Below the pieces are notes generated by a model that saw only the letters and a list, made by a program, of their open reading frames with translations, had not been told where the DNA came from and did not search any database. Positions 45,313 through 54,751 of a DNA stretch of 64,000 nucleotides are shown here, one piece after another. The position numbers and the translations under genes were made by a program. The first letter of the stretch is position 1; each line of letters starts with the position of its first letter. Origin of the DNA: Rhizobium sp. ZPR4 (GTDB lineage: Bacteria > Pseudomonadota > Alphaproteobacteria > Rhizobiales > Rhizobiaceae); assembly GCF_040215725.1 (NCBI RefSeq), contig NZ_CP157967.1, positions 1,054,001 through 1,118,000 on the forward strand. The letters run 5' to 3'.

Positions 45313-45325
45313 GGGAGTTTGACCT

Positions 45326-45538
45326 ATGGCCAAGACGACCAAAAAGGCTGAAGCTAAGGCGACCGTTACGGTCGAGCAGATTGGCAGCCCGATCCGCCGT
45401 CCGGATGTTCAGCAGAAGACGCTGATCGGTCTCGGACTGAACAAGATGCACCGTCGCCGCACGCTGGAAGATACCCCGGCTGTTCGTGGCATGATCCGTG
45501 CTGTCCAGCATCTCGTTCGCGTTGTCGACGAGAAGTGA
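45326..45538 (+). CDS. rpmD: 50S ribosomal protein L30
   Basis: 70 residues, [20 protein letters not shown], then [20 protein letters not shown]. 17 nt before rplO. Confidence 0.97.
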   Translation: MAKTTKKAEAKATVTVEQIGSPIRRPDVQQKTLIGLGLNKMHRRRTLEDTPAVRGMIRAVQHLVRVVDEK

Positions 45539-45555
45539 GCCGGAGGTAATTCGCT

Positions 45556-46026
45556 ATGAAACTGAATGAAATCAAGGATAACGAAGGCTCGACCCACAGC
45601 CGCAAGCGCCTCGGCCGCGGCATCGGCTCCGGCTCCGGCAAGACCGGTGGCCGTGGTGTGAAGGGTCAGAAGTCCCGTTCGGGCGTTGCGATCAACGGCT
45701 TCGAAGGCGGTCAGATGCCCATCTACCGTCGTCTGCCGAAGCGCGGCTTCAACAACATCTTCGCATCCGACTACGTTGTCGTATCGCTGGCACGCATTCA
45801 GGCTGCCGTCGATGCCGGCAAGCTCGATGCCAAGAACACCGTTGATGCAGCAGCTCTCAAGGCTGCCGGCGTTATTCGCCGCGTCAAGGACGGCGTTCGG
45901 GTTCTCTCGGACGGCGAACTGAAGGCGAAGCTTGCTCTTGAAGTTGCAGGCGCCTCCAAGTCCGCAGTCGAGAAGATCGAAAAGGCTGGCGGTTCCGTCA
46001 AGCTGCTCGCTGCTGCCGCAGAATAA
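45556..46026 (+). CDS. rplO: 50S ribosomal protein L15
   Basis: 156 residues, [20 protein letters not shown], Gly/Arg-rich N-terminal arm ([20 protein letters not shown]). Followed by a hairpin and a 226-nt gap before secY. Confidence 0.98.
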   Translation: MKLNEIKDNEGSTHSRKRLGRGIGSGSGKTGGRGVKGQKSRSGVAINGFEGGQMPIYRRLPKRGFNNIFASDYVVVSLARIQAAVDAGKLDAKNTVDAAALKAAGVIRRVKDGVRVLSDGELKAKLALEVAGASKSAVEKIEKAGGSVKLLAAAAE

Positions 46027-46037
46027 TATTATCAATA

Positions 46038-46070
46038 ATCGCCCGAAGTGACTTCACTTCGGGCGATTTT
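46038..46070 (+). terminator. Strong hairpin between rplO and secY
   Basis: ATCGCCCGAAGTGA (46038-46051) is perfectly complementary to TCACTTCGGGCGAT (46054-46067); TTTT follows (46067-46070). The shape is that of a terminator or attenuator in the middle of the spc operon. Confidence 0.65.
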
Positions 46071-46252
46071 GCTCCCATATGTGAGCCTCACGAATCTGAT
46101 CGATGCGGCAAGTGTCTTTCCGATCGATAACGGGAACCAAGGGTGAGGCGCCCGATTGCAGCGCAATCCGTCCGAAGCCCGGCTTTTGAACAATTTACAG
46201 ACTGATTCCGGGCTCGGCCGACTATGCCGGAATTGGTGATGCGGAGATTTGC

Positions 46253-47593
46253 ATGGCTTCTGCAGCGGAACAATTGGCGTCCAACCTCAATTTTTCTACC
46301 TTTGCCAAAGCCGAGGATCTCAAGAAGCGCCTGTGGTTTACGCTCGGTGCTCTCCTCGTCTACCGGCTCGGCACCCACATTCCGCTTCCTGGCCTCAATC
46401 CTGCCGCTTACGCTCAGGCTTTCCAGAATCAGTCGGGCGGCATTCTTGGCCTCTTCAACATGTTCTCGGGCGGCGCAGTGCAGCGCATGGCGATCTTCGC
46501 GCTCGGCATCATGCCCTACATCTCGGCCTCGATCATCGTTCAGCTGATGACCTCGGTTGTCCCGTCGCTTGAAAACCTGAAGAAGGAAGGCGAGCAGGGC
46601 CGCAAGATCATCAACCAGTACACCCGCTACGGCACGGTACTGCTCGGCGCATTGCAAGCCTATGGCATTGCGATCGGCCTTGAGCACGGCAACGGCGTAG
46701 TCGTCGACCCCGGCTGGTTCTTCCGCATTTCCACCGTCATCACGCTGCTCGGCGGCACGATGTTCCTGATGTGGCTCGGTGAGCAGGTGACGTCGCGCGG
46801 TATCGGCAACGGTATTTCGCTGATCATCTTCGCCGGTATCGCCGCCGGTCTTCCGACCGCGCTCGCCGGCACTCTAGAACTTGGCCGCACCGGCGCGCTT
46901 TCCACGCCTCTTATTCTCGCCGTGCTGATCGTCGCCATTCTGGTCATCGCGCTTATCGTCTTCGTCGAGCGCGCGCAGCGCCGCCTGCTGATCCAGTATC
47001 CGAAGCGCCAGGTTGGCACGCGCATGTTCCAGGGCGATACGTCGCACCTGCCGCTGAAGCTCAACACTTCGGGCGTTATCCCCGCGATCTTTGCATCGTC
47101 GCTGCTGCTGCTGCCGGCAACGGCTGCCGGTCTTGGCAACAATACGGCGCTGCCGACCTGGGTTACCTCCATCGTTGCAGCACTCGGCCACGGACAGCCC
47201 GTCTATATGGTGCTCTACGCCGCGCTGATTGCCTTCTTCGCCTTCTTCTATACCGCGCTGGTCTTCAATCCGAAGGACACGGCCGACAATCTGAAGAAGC
47301 ATGGCGGGTTCATTCCGGGCATCCGTCCGGGCGAGCGCACTGCCGAATATATCGATTACGTGCTGACCCGCATCACGGTCATCGGCGCGATCTATCTTGT
47401 CTTCGTCTGCATCCTGCCCGAAATTCTCGTATCCCAGACAGGTATTCCCTTGTCTCTGGGTGGCACTTCGCTTCTGATCGTGGTTAGCGTAACGCTGGAT
47501 ACGGTGGCGCAGATTCAGGGTCACCTGATCGCACAGCAATATGAAGGCCTGATCAAGAAATCGAAGTTGCGTGGAGGAAAGAGGGGGCGATGA
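46253..47593 (+). CDS. secY: Preprotein translocase subunit SecY
   Basis: 446 residues with ten membrane segments; channel subunit of SecYEG in the inner membrane. N terminus [20 protein letters not shown], the plug and lateral-gate region [34 protein letters not shown], and the C-terminal cytosolic loop [15 protein letters not shown]. Stop overlaps the adk start by four nt (ATGA). Confidence 0.97.
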   Translation: MASAAEQLASNLNFSTFAKAEDLKKRLWFTLGALLVYRLGTHIPLPGLNPAAYAQAFQNQSGGILGLFNMFSGGAVQRMAIFALGIMPYISASIIVQLMTSVVPSLENLKKEGEQGRKIINQYTRYGTVLLGALQAYGIAIGLEHGNGVVVDPGWFFRISTVITLLGGTMFLMWLGEQVTSRGIGNGISLIIFAGIAAGLPTALAGTLELGRTGALSTPLILAVLIVAILVIALIVFVERAQRRLLIQYPKRQVGTRMFQGDTSHLPLKLNTSGVIPAIFASSLLLLPATAAGLGNNTALPTWVTSIVAALGHGQPVYMVLYAALIAFFAFFYTALVFNPKDTADNLKKHGGFIPGIRPGERTAEYIDYVLTRITVIGAIYLVFVCILPEILVSQTGIPLSLGGTSLLIVVSVTLDTVAQIQGHLIAQQYEGLIKKSKLRGGKRGR

Positions 47594-48240
47594 GACTCAT
47601 ACTTTTAGGGCCGCCGGGAGCAGGTAAGGGGACCCAGGCCCAACGCATCGTGGAGAAGCATGGCATTCCGCAGCTTTCCACAGGCGATATGCTGCGCGCG
47701 GCCGTTCAGGCCGGCACGGAAGTCGGCAAGCGCGCCGACGCTCTGATGAAGGCTGGTAAGCTCGTTCCGGATGAGGTGGTCAACGCCATCGTTTCCGAGC
47801 GTATCGATCAGCCCGATTGCGCCAGGGGTTTCATCCTCGACGGTTTCCCGCGCACGCTGGTCCAGGCGGATGCAACCGAAAAGATGCTCAATGCGAAGGG
47901 CCTCGAGCTCTCCATCGTGATCGAGCTCAGGGTCGACGACGCCGAACTGATTCGCCGTGTTTCGGGCCGCTATTCCTGCTCGAACTGCGGCAGTGTCTAT
48001 CACGACACTGACAAGCTTCCGGCAACGGCAGGCGTTTGCGACAAATGCGGTTCGACGCATTTCAAGCGCCGTCCGGACGACAATGCCGAAACCATGGCGA
48101 CTCGTCTTCAGGTCTACTACAAGGAGACCTCGCCGCTGATCGGTTACTACTATGCAAAGGGTAAGCTGCAGAGCATCGACGGCATGGCCGATATCGAGCA
48201 TGTGACCGACAGCATAGAGGCTATCCTGGCTAAGCTTTAG
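47590..48240 (+). CDS. adk: Adenylate kinase (zinc-LID type)
   Basis: 216 residues. Interconverts ATP + AMP and 2 ADP. P-loop [10 protein letters not shown] at residues 7-16, NMP-bind region with [10 protein letters not shown], and a LID with four cysteines, [10 protein letters not shown] and CDKCGSTHF, which in this family coordinates zinc (absent in E. coli Adk). Translationally coupled to secY; in this position other bacteria carry map or infA/rpmJ, which are missing here. Confidence 0.96.
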   Translation: MRLILLGPPGAGKGTQAQRIVEKHGIPQLSTGDMLRAAVQAGTEVGKRADALMKAGKLVPDEVVNAIVSERIDQPDCARGFILDGFPRTLVQADATEKMLNAKGLELSIVIELRVDDAELIRRVSGRYSCSNCGSVYHDTDKLPATAGVCDKCGSTHFKRRPDDNAETMATRLQVYYKETSPLIGYYYAKGKLQSIDGMADIEHVTDSIEAILAKL

Positions 48241-48457
48241 ATAGCCTAAAATAAACTTGCCGGAGCGGTTGCTTTTTTGCGCTGATTCCGCTAAACACCG
48301 CGCCAACTCGCGACATGCTATGCGATCGGCGCGGATTTCCAACGGGAAGTCCGGGTACGGTCGTTTTGACATGTGGCGGACGCACATTGAACAAGCAGCT
48401 CCCGGGCTGCATAACAAGACCCTTTGCCAAGGCAAAAGGAATGCAAGGAGAACAGGC

Positions 48458-48826
48458 GTGGCTCGTATCGCTGGCGTCAACATCCCGACTGCAAAGCGCG
48501 TAGTTATTGCGCTTCGTTACATTCACGGGATCGGACCGAAGTTTGCTCAGGAAATCTGCGAGAAGGTCGGTATCCCGGCCGAGCGTCGCGTCAACCAGTT
48601 GACGGATGCCGAAGTTCTGCAGATCCGCGAAACCATCGACCGTGACTACCAGGTCGAAGGTGACCTGCGTCGCGAAACCGCGATGAACATCAAGCGTCTT
48701 ATGGACCTTGGTTCTTACCGCGGTCTGCGTCATCGTCGCGGCCTGCCGGTTCGCGGCCAGCGCACGCACACCAATGCTCGTACCCGCAAGGGTCCGGCAA
48801 AGGCGATCGCTGGTAAGAAGAAGTAA
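48458..48826 (+). CDS. rpsM: 30S ribosomal protein S13
   Basis: 122 residues from a GTG start (48458; AAGGAG six nt upstream). [20 protein letters not shown], then [20 protein letters not shown]. First gene of the alpha operon. Confidence 0.97.
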   Translation: MARIAGVNIPTAKRVVIALRYIHGIGPKFAQEICEKVGIPAERRVNQLTDAEVLQIRETIDRDYQVEGDLRRETAMNIKRLMDLGSYRGLRHRRGLPVRGQRTHTNARTRKGPAKAIAGKKK

Positions 48827-48957
48827 TTTCCGGGCAACCGGATTTGGGAGGCTGGCGGTCCGCCGGCCTCTTTTGAGTTTGAAGCGGTGCTCTATGGGTG
48901 CCGCTTCGGTGTAGCCGCTGGCATTACGGCGGTGCAGAGATCCAAGAAAGGACTAAC

Positions 48958-49347
48958 ATGGCCAAGGAAGCCGTCCGCGTTCGTCGTCGCGAGCGCAAGA
49001 ATATCACGTCGGGCGTCGCACACGTCAACTCGACCTTCAACAACACGATGATCACCATCACCGACGCACAGGGCAACGCTATTGCCTGGTCGTCCGCTGG
49101 TGCCAAGGGCTTCAAGGGTTCGCGCAAGTCGACCCCGTTCGCTGCCCAGATCGCTGCCGAAGACTGCGCCAAGAAGGCCCAGGAACACGGCATGAAGTCG
49201 CTCGAAGTTGAAGTTTGCGGTCCGGGCTCCGGTCGTGAATCCGCTCTGCGCGCCCTCCAGGCTGCTGGTTTCATGATCACGTCCATCCGAGACGTGACCC
49301 CGATCCCGCACAATGGTTGCCGCCCGCGCAAGAAGCGTCGCGTCTGA
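48958..49347 (+). CDS. rpsK: 30S ribosomal protein S11
   Basis: 129 residues, [20 protein letters not shown], with [20 protein letters not shown] and [17 protein letters not shown]. 103 nt before rpoA; rpsD, which E. coli has here, is not present. Confidence 0.98.
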   Translation: MAKEAVRVRRRERKNITSGVAHVNSTFNNTMITITDAQGNAIAWSSAGAKGFKGSRKSTPFAAQIAAEDCAKKAQEHGMKSLEVEVCGPGSGRESALRALQAAGFMITSIRDVTPIPHNGCRPRKKRRV

Positions 49348-49450
49348 TCATCGCCACTCACGACACCGGCCGGGGTAGATGCGCCCGGCTTGGTGTTACT
49401 CAAGCTCGGTTGCCACGATTGGATGGTGGCAACGAACGGAAGGCAAAAAC

Positions 49451-50461
49451 ATGATTCAGAAAAACTGGCAGGAACTGATCAAGCCCAACAAGGTCGAGTT
49501 CACCTCGAGCGGCCGTACCAAGGCAACGCTCGTGGCCGAACCGCTGGAGCGTGGCTTTGGTCTCACCCTCGGCAACGCGCTGCGTCGCGTTCTGCTGTCT
49601 TCTCTGCGTGGCGCCGCTGTAACGGCCGTGCAGATCGACGGCGTGCTGCATGAGTTCTCCTCTATCCCGGGCGTCCGGGAAGACGTGACGGACATCGTGC
49701 TGAACATCAAGGAAATCGCCATCAAGATGGACGGCGATGACAGCAAGCGCATGGTTGTCCGCAAGCAGGGCCCAGGCGTTGTAACGGCTGGCGACATCCA
49801 GACGGTCGGCGATATCGAAATCCTCAACCCCGAGCATGTCATTTGCACGCTCGACGAGGGCGCCGAAATCCGCATGGAGTTCACCGTCAATAACGGCAAG
49901 GGCTATGTCCCGGCCGAGCGCAATCGTGCGGAAGATGCTCCGATCGGCCTCATCCCGGTCGACAGCCTCTATTCGCCGGTCAAGAAGGTGTCCTACAAGG
50001 TTGAAAATACCCGCGAAGGACAGGTTCTCGACTACGACAAGCTGAGCATGTCGATCGAAACCGATGGTTCGATCAGCGGTGAAGATGCTGTCGCTTTCGC
50101 GGCTCGCATCCTTCAGGATCAGCTTGGCGTGTTCGTCAACTTCGACGAGCCGCAGAAGGAAGCCGAAGAAGAAGCAGTTACCGAACTCGCTTTCAACCCG
50201 GCGCTCCTCAAGAAGGTGGACGAGCTGGAACTGTCCGTTCGCTCGGCAAATTGCCTGAAGAACGACAACATCGTCTACATCGGCGACCTCATTCAGAAGA
50301 CCGAAGCAGAAATGCTCCGCACGCCGAATTTTGGTCGCAAGTCGCTGAACGAAATCAAGGAAGTTCTCGCTTCCATGGGCCTGCACCTCGGCATGGAAGT
50401 GCCGGCATGGCCGCCCGAGAACATCGAAGATCTCGCCAAGCGTTACGAAGACCAATACTAA
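49451..50461 (+). CDS. rpoA: DNA-directed RNA polymerase subunit alpha
   Basis: 336 residues. N-terminal dimerisation/assembly domain ([20 protein letters not shown], then [20 protein letters not shown]) and the C-terminal DNA-contacting domain with [20 protein letters not shown], which holds the arginine and asparagine that bind UP elements. ATG 49451 chosen; upstream in-frame sequence lacks an RBS. Confidence 0.98.
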   Translation: MIQKNWQELIKPNKVEFTSSGRTKATLVAEPLERGFGLTLGNALRRVLLSSLRGAAVTAVQIDGVLHEFSSIPGVREDVTDIVLNIKEIAIKMDGDDSKRMVVRKQGPGVVTAGDIQTVGDIEILNPEHVICTLDEGAEIRMEFTVNNGKGYVPAERNRAEDAPIGLIPVDSLYSPVKKVSYKVENTREGQVLDYDKLSMSIETDGSISGEDAVAFAARILQDQLGVFVNFDEPQKEAEEEAVTELAFNPALLKKVDELELSVRSANCLKNDNIVYIGDLIQKTEAEMLRTPNFGRKSLNEIKEVLASMGLHLGMEVPAWPPENIEDLAKRYEDQY

Positions 50462-50508
50462 CCAACAAACTGCAGGCGAACGATGCCTGCAAGTGAAGGA
50501 GAATAGCA

Positions 50509-50931
50509 ATGCGCCACGGTAAAGCCGGCCGCAAGCTGAATAGAACCGCTAGCCACCGTAAGGCGATGTTCGCCAACATGGCAGCTTCGCTCATCACCCA
50601 TGAGCAGATCGTCACCACTCTCCCGAAGGCGAAGGAAATTCGTCCGATCGTCGAGAAGCTGGTAACCCTCGGCAAGCGCGGTGACCTGCACGCTCGTCGT
50701 CAGGCCATCTCGCAGATCCGCGACGCAGCTGTCGTTTCGAAACTGTTCGATGCGATTGCAACCCGCTACGCCACCCGCAACGGCGGCTATCTGCGTATCA
50801 TGAAGGCCGGCTTCCGTCAGGGCGACAATGCCGCTCTCGCAGTCGTCGAATTCGTCGATCGCGACGTCAATGCCAAGGGCGCAGCCGACAAGGCTCGCGT
50901 TGCCGCTGAAGAAGAAGCCGCAGCCGCTTAA
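50509..50931 (+). CDS. rplQ: 50S ribosomal protein L17
   Basis: 140 residues, [20 protein letters not shown], with an Ala/Glu-rich C-terminal tail. Last gene of the ribosomal block; a strong terminator follows. Confidence 0.98.
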   Translation: MRHGKAGRKLNRTASHRKAMFANMAASLITHEQIVTTLPKAKEIRPIVEKLVTLGKRGDLHARRQAISQIRDAAVVSKLFDAIATRYATRNGGYLRIMKAGFRQGDNAALAVVEFVDRDVNAKGAADKARVAAEEEAAAA

Positions 50932-50954
50932 GGCCAGGTTTCGGATACAATTTG

Positions 50955-50985
50955 AAAGGCCGGATGAGCGATCATCCGGCCTTTT
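50955..50985 (+). terminator. Rho-independent terminator after rplQ
   Basis: AAAGGCCGGATGA-GCGA-TCATCCGGCCTTTT: a 13-bp perfect stem with GNRA loop and T-run. Ends the alpha operon and the whole ribosomal block. Confidence 0.93.
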
Positions 50986-51103
50986 GGCGTTTGGGCTTGC
51001 GGGAACGCTCTTCCAATCTCCCTGATTGCTTTGGAATATTGCGGCAGCTTGATGAGTCGCATCCGGCTCAAGCCTATCAGGTAACAGGGAGCGTTGCGGA
51101 ACA

Positions 51104-51514
51104 ATGCAGCGAAGATTGACACGCGGGAGACTGCTTCCGCTCTTTGCGCTGCTGTTGACCATCGCTGGTGGTCTTGCGCTGCGGCGATATGGCTATGCGA
51201 TTGATCTGCCCTTCGTGGTCGTCAAATATGGCGGCTCTTTATTGTGGGGAGCGATGGTCTACTGGCTCCTGGCAGCAATATTCATATCGTCAGGGCGTTT
51301 CAGAATTGCCGCGGTGGCGTTACTCATCGCGATCGCCGTGGAGCTTTTCAGGCTTTGGCATACGCCGGATCTTGATGCCTTTCGATTGACCACCGCCGGA
51401 GCCCTGTTGTTCGGAAGAGTGTTCTCACTCTGGAACATCCTGGCCTATGCCATTGGTATCGCGGCGGCCATGGCGCTTGATCGCGTTCTGTCGCGGACCG
51501 CGCGCGCAGCTTGA
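51104..51514 (+). CDS. DUF2809-type integral membrane protein
   Basis: 136 residues, basic N terminus (MQRRLTRGRLLP) followed by about four hydrophobic segments (LFALLLTIAGGLALRRYGYA; SLLWGAMVYWLLAAIFI; IAAVALLIAIAVELFRLW; ILAYAIGIAAAMALDRVL). The ELFRLWHTPDLDAFRLT stretch is the DUF2809 signature I recall. Function unknown. It lies alone after the rplQ terminator. Confidence 0.7.
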   Translation: MQRRLTRGRLLPLFALLLTIAGGLALRRYGYAIDLPFVVVKYGGSLLWGAMVYWLLAAIFISSGRFRIAAVALLIAIAVELFRLWHTPDLDAFRLTTAGALLFGRVFSLWNILAYAIGIAAAMALDRVLSRTARAA

Positions 51515-51671
51515 CGCTTGTTGTGAATTTCACAGGCGGGCATTGCATGAAAACGGCCGAACGGCATTGCTCGGCTTGCCGCATTGTTGCCGCCAGGGTA
51601 GCAGAGAGGGTGCAGGTACAGGGTAAAGTCGAGCTCGCTGCGGCGTGTGGGCAGATTGGGGGGGCACAAAG

Positions 51672-52895
51672 ATGGAGAACCAGGAAAAGATAACGGTGCC
51701 GCCGCGCACCGCATGTCTGGTCTTGGTGACGTCAGACGGCACCGTCATTGGCTCCCTGCCGCCGATCCCTGTCGATGTTCCCTGGTGGCAGGAGGTGGAA
51801 TCCATCGTGCGCGCCGCGCGCGAACGTCTTGGCATCGACGTGACGATACTGCGCCTGCTGGAAACAGCGCGCGACCGCGCGCCTGGTGGCGAAGTCACCT
51901 ATTTGGCTGAGATTGCCGAGCCCGTGCCGGCAGAACCTTGGCCAGGGCGGATCGAGACTCATCCGTTGCGCCAAACCTATGCCGAGCCCGGTGGTCCCGC
52001 CGCCGATCTCGATTGGGCTGTCCGGGTGCTCGCAGGGCGCGGCCTGGCACTCACCGGCAAACCGCTCCAGATTCGCACCTGGAATCTCTCCAGCGTCTGG
52101 CGCATTCCCATCGGCAGCCAATCGGCCTGGCTGAAAGTCGTGCCGCCATTCCTGGCGCATGAGGGCCGCGTCATCACGGCTCTCGCCGGTCACCGCATTC
52201 CAACATTGTATGGGCATGACGAATACGGGCGCGTTTTGATCGAGCAGATCCCGGGCGACGACTTGTATGAGGCGACATTGCCGCAATTGCTCGCCATGGT
52301 GACGCTGCTTGTCGAGATACAGGTTTCGTGGATCGATCGCGTCGACGAACTAGGCGCGATGCGATTGCCCGATTGGAGTGGTCCGAGCTTGTCCTTTGAA
52401 ATCGCCGAGGTCGTGCGGCGGACGAGTGAGGAACTGTCGGAGGACGAGCTTGCGACGCTGCGGCGCTTCGTGGAAGGTCTGCCGGCGCTATTCGCCGAGG
52501 TCGACGCCTGCGGTTTGCCGGATACGCTCGTCCATGGTGACTGCCATCCCGGCAATTTTCGCGGTACGGAGCGGGAGATTACATTGATCGATTGGGGCGA
52601 CAGCGGCATTGGCCACCCCTTGCTCGATCAATCCGCCTTCCTCGATGGTGTGCCGCCGGAATACGTCGAGACGATCAAAGATCACTGGAATGGCGAATGG
52701 CTCGCTCGAGTGCCCGGTTCTGATCCCGCGCGCGCCGCCGAACTGCTTGAGCCGATTGCCATGGCGAGACGCGCGGTGATCTATCAGCGCTTCCTCGACA
52801 ATATCGAGCCATCCGAACGGATCTATCACCGCGACGATCCGGCCGGCTGGCTGCGCGACACGGCGGCGCTGCTGAAAAAATCGGACTCACTCTAG
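51672..52895 (+). CDS. APH-fold phosphotransferase with a NUDIX-like N-terminal region
   Basis: 407 residues from ATG 51672. The C-terminal two-thirds is an aminoglycoside phosphotransferase/choline kinase fold: HGDCHPGNF (His288 start; catalytic-loop Asp) and IDWGDSGIGHPLLD (metal-binding Asp). The first about 130 residues (RTACLVLVTSDGTVIGSLPP ... SIVRAARERLGIDVTILRLL) look like a degenerate NUDIX domain without an obvious catalytic box. Such proteins usually phosphorylate small metabolites rather than antibiotics; drug resistance should not be assumed from the family name. Convergent with dinB. Confidence 0.75.
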   Translation: MENQEKITVPPRTACLVLVTSDGTVIGSLPPIPVDVPWWQEVESIVRAARERLGIDVTILRLLETARDRAPGGEVTYLAEIAEPVPAEPWPGRIETHPLRQTYAEPGGPAADLDWAVRVLAGRGLALTGKPLQIRTWNLSSVWRIPIGSQSAWLKVVPPFLAHEGRVITALAGHRIPTLYGHDEYGRVLIEQIPGDDLYEATLPQLLAMVTLLVEIQVSWIDRVDELGAMRLPDWSGPSLSFEIAEVVRRTSEELSEDELATLRRFVEGLPALFAEVDACGLPDTLVHGDCHPGNFRGTEREITLIDWGDSGIGHPLLDQSAFLDGVPPEYVETIKDHWNGEWLARVPGSDPARAAELLEPIAMARRAVIYQRFLDNIEPSERIYHRDDPAGWLRDTAALLKKSDSL

Positions 52896-52908
52896 CGGCA
52901 AGCCCGAG

Positions 52909-53427
52909 CTATTCTGCCGCCAGCGCCAGCCGTCGCGAAGGCTCGCTGCGGTGAAGGTGAACGGCAAGCGTATCCCAGGGCGGCGTGATGGAGAGCTGTG
53001 CCAGCAGACGGCCGATCTCGCCTCTGTGGTAGCCTCCGTGCGTGACGACGTGAAGAAGCATCTCCTGCCGTGTCATGCAGCCTCTGTCGCCATCCGTGAA
53101 GACGAATGGCACGGAGGTTGACAGCAGTTCGGGATCGATGCTTTCGAGATATTTCAGATACCATTGGTCGGAGGCCGTGAGCGCCGCACGAAGATCGGGC
53201 AGGGCAGGAGTCTCGGGCGTGTTGTCGTCCGTGTAGTCATGTCCCCGCCCGGTGAAATGCGCCGCGAATATGCGCGCGACGACCAGCGAATGATTCATCA
53301 ACCGTAACGAGAGATGACGCTCCTTGCCGTACCGGTCGGGATCGAGGCGACCGATCGCGTCGAGCAGTTCCTCATTCGCCCAGGCTTGATAGCCGAAAAG
53401 TGTTTGCAGCAATGACACGTCGCTCAA
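52909..53427 (-). CDS. DinB family protein
   Basis: 172 residues, MSDVSLLQTLFGYQAWANEE. Four-helix-bundle DinB/YfiT-like fold with the metal-ligand histidines in RLMNHSLVVARI and LLHVVTHGGYHRGEIGRLL. Some relatives are thiol transferases (bacillithiol or mycothiol S-transferases) or DNA-damage induced; the role here is unknown. Divergent from a TetR gene 68 nt away, which may control it. Confidence 0.85.
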   Translation of the reverse strand: MSDVSLLQTLFGYQAWANEELLDAIGRLDPDRYGKERHLSLRLMNHSLVVARIFAAHFTGRGHDYTDDNTPETPALPDLRAALTASDQWYLKYLESIDPELLSTSVPFVFTDGDRGCMTRQEMLLHVVTHGGYHRGEIGRLLAQLSITPPWDTLAVHLHRSEPSRRLALAAE

Positions 53428-53449
53428 GAGTTTGCCCTTCCGTCGGTTG

Positions 53450-53481
53450 ATGAAATGCGAGTAATCTGTTCACATTTTCAT
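53450..53481. promoter_or_regulatory. Imperfect inverted repeat between dinB and tetR
   Basis: ATGAAATG (53450-53457) against CATTTTCAT (53473-53481), with one extra base. A candidate operator for the TetR protein, in the shared promoter region; weak. Confidence 0.3.
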
Positions 53482-53495
53482 GGAATGGGGATCGC

Positions 53496-54122
53496 ATGTC
53501 TACTCGCATTAAGAAGCCGCGTTCGCCGATGCGAAAGGAGCCGAGCCAGGCGCGTTCGCGGGCAACGGTGGACGCAATTGTCGAATCGGGTGCTCGCGTT
53601 TTGGGGGAGCGCGGATGGGCTGGTTTTACGACGAATACAGTCGCGGCCGTCGCTGGCATCAGCATCGGTTCGCTCTACCAGTATTTCCCCGACAAGCTTT
53701 CGTTGGTCGAAGCCATCAGACGCCGCCACTTTGATGAGGTTCTCACGGTCATGCGAAATGCGATGGCTGGTGAACTGCCGTTGCCGCAGCGCGCGGAGGC
53801 GCTCGTGCAAGGCATGATCGATGCTCACAATGTGAAGCCGGAGCTTCACAGGGTGCTACTGGATGAGGCGCCGGGGCATGATGGTTCGAGGTTGGCGCAC
53901 GATGCCTTCCTGGCCGAATATCAAGGTCACTACAAAGCTTTTGTCGCTGCCCATCGCAGTGACCGCAATGGTCCCTCCGACGATGTGCTCGCGCAGCTCC
54001 TATCCGGCGCGGTGGAGGGTGTGATCCATAGCGCCGCTCGAAAGCATGTGTTGGGCTCGCCGGAACTGAAACAGGAGCTTGTCCGGATGATCTGTGCCTA
54101 TCTGCGCGACGTCGATCGATGA
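53496..54122 (+). CDS. TetR family transcriptional regulator
   Basis: 208 residues. N-terminal HTH (RATVDAIVESGARVLGERGW, then TTNTVAAVAGISIGSLYQYF, the recognition helix with GSLYQYFPDK). The C-terminal ligand domain is of the common TetR_C type. Divergent from dinB, so it may regulate itself and dinB in response to an unknown ligand. Confidence 0.88.
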   Translation: MSTRIKKPRSPMRKEPSQARSRATVDAIVESGARVLGERGWAGFTTNTVAAVAGISIGSLYQYFPDKLSLVEAIRRRHFDEVLTVMRNAMAGELPLPQRAEALVQGMIDAHNVKPELHRVLLDEAPGHDGSRLAHDAFLAEYQGHYKAFVAAHRSDRNGPSDDVLAQLLSGAVEGVIHSAARKHVLGSPELKQELVRMICAYLRDVDR

Positions 54123-54250
54123 CCGAGGGTTCGAATGGCTGACCGGATCACCATGGCTTGGCATCTCGAGCCGTTTACTATCGCGCTCATCGTAGAACGC
54201 ATGGCTGCATTTCCCTTTTCAGATAGCGCTTTCCATTAAAATAATTTGAA

Positions 54251-54273
54251 TGCTAATTAGTTTAGTGCTAATT
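54251..54273. promoter_or_regulatory. Putative MarR operator
   Basis: Direct repeats TGCTAATT (54251-54258 and 54266-54273), with palindromes CTAATTAG (54253-54260) and TTAG-TG-CTAA (54262-54271), ending seven nt before the marR start. AT-rich palindromic half-sites of this type are typical MarR operators; bound protein would block the start region. Confidence 0.55.
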
Positions 54274-54280
54274 TGTTCTT

Positions 54281-54751
54281 ATGAACTCGCCAAACACCCT
54301 ACAGCGCATATTCACCGCCAATCTGCTCACGACCGGCCGCCAGTGGCGCCGGGTCGTCGACATCACGCTGAGCTCTCATGGCATATCCGAGGCCGTGGCC
54401 GCGCCGCTGCTTTGGATCGGCCGTCTGGGGGGTGGCGTGCGGCAGGTGGTCCTCGCCACCTATGTCGGCATCGAAGGCCCGTCTCTGGTTCGCCTGCTCG
54501 ATCAGCTCGAAAGCATGGATCTCGTCATCCGCAAGGATGATCCGACAGATCGGCGCGCAAAAGGCCTGTGGCTGACGCCCGAGGGTGAAAAGCTGGCTTC
54601 GCGCATGGAGGACGCCCTCGACGAACTGCGCGGCAAGATCCTTGCCAATGTCGACCCGGCAGACATCGAAGCTGCGGTTCGCGTCCTCAAGGCTTTCGAA
54701 GAATTCGAAGCATCGAAGGCGACCGAGCCGGAGCCGGAGAAGGTCCTATGA
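54281..54751 (+). CDS. MarR family transcriptional regulator
   Basis: 156 residues, MNSPNTLQRIFTANLLTTGR. Winged helix with SLVRLLDQLESMDLVIRKDD and the wing PTDRRAKGLWLTPEGEKL. First gene of an operon: its stop overlaps the next ATG (ATGA). Probably represses the efflux genes and itself until a phenolic or other aromatic ligand binds. Confidence 0.9.
   Translation: MNSPNTLQRIFTANLLTTGRQWRRVVDITLSSHGISEAVAAPLLWIGRLGGGVRQVVLATYVGIEGPSLVRLLDQLESMDLVIRKDDPTDRRAKGLWLTPEGEKLASRMEDALDELRGKILANVDPADIEAAVRVLKAFEEFEASKATEPEPEKVL

Noticed and set aside
51672..52895. Aminoglycoside resistance gene
   Set aside because: The APH fold is shared with choline, homoserine and other metabolite kinases. Nothing beyond the shared HGDxHPGN and IDWGD motifs points to drug modification.
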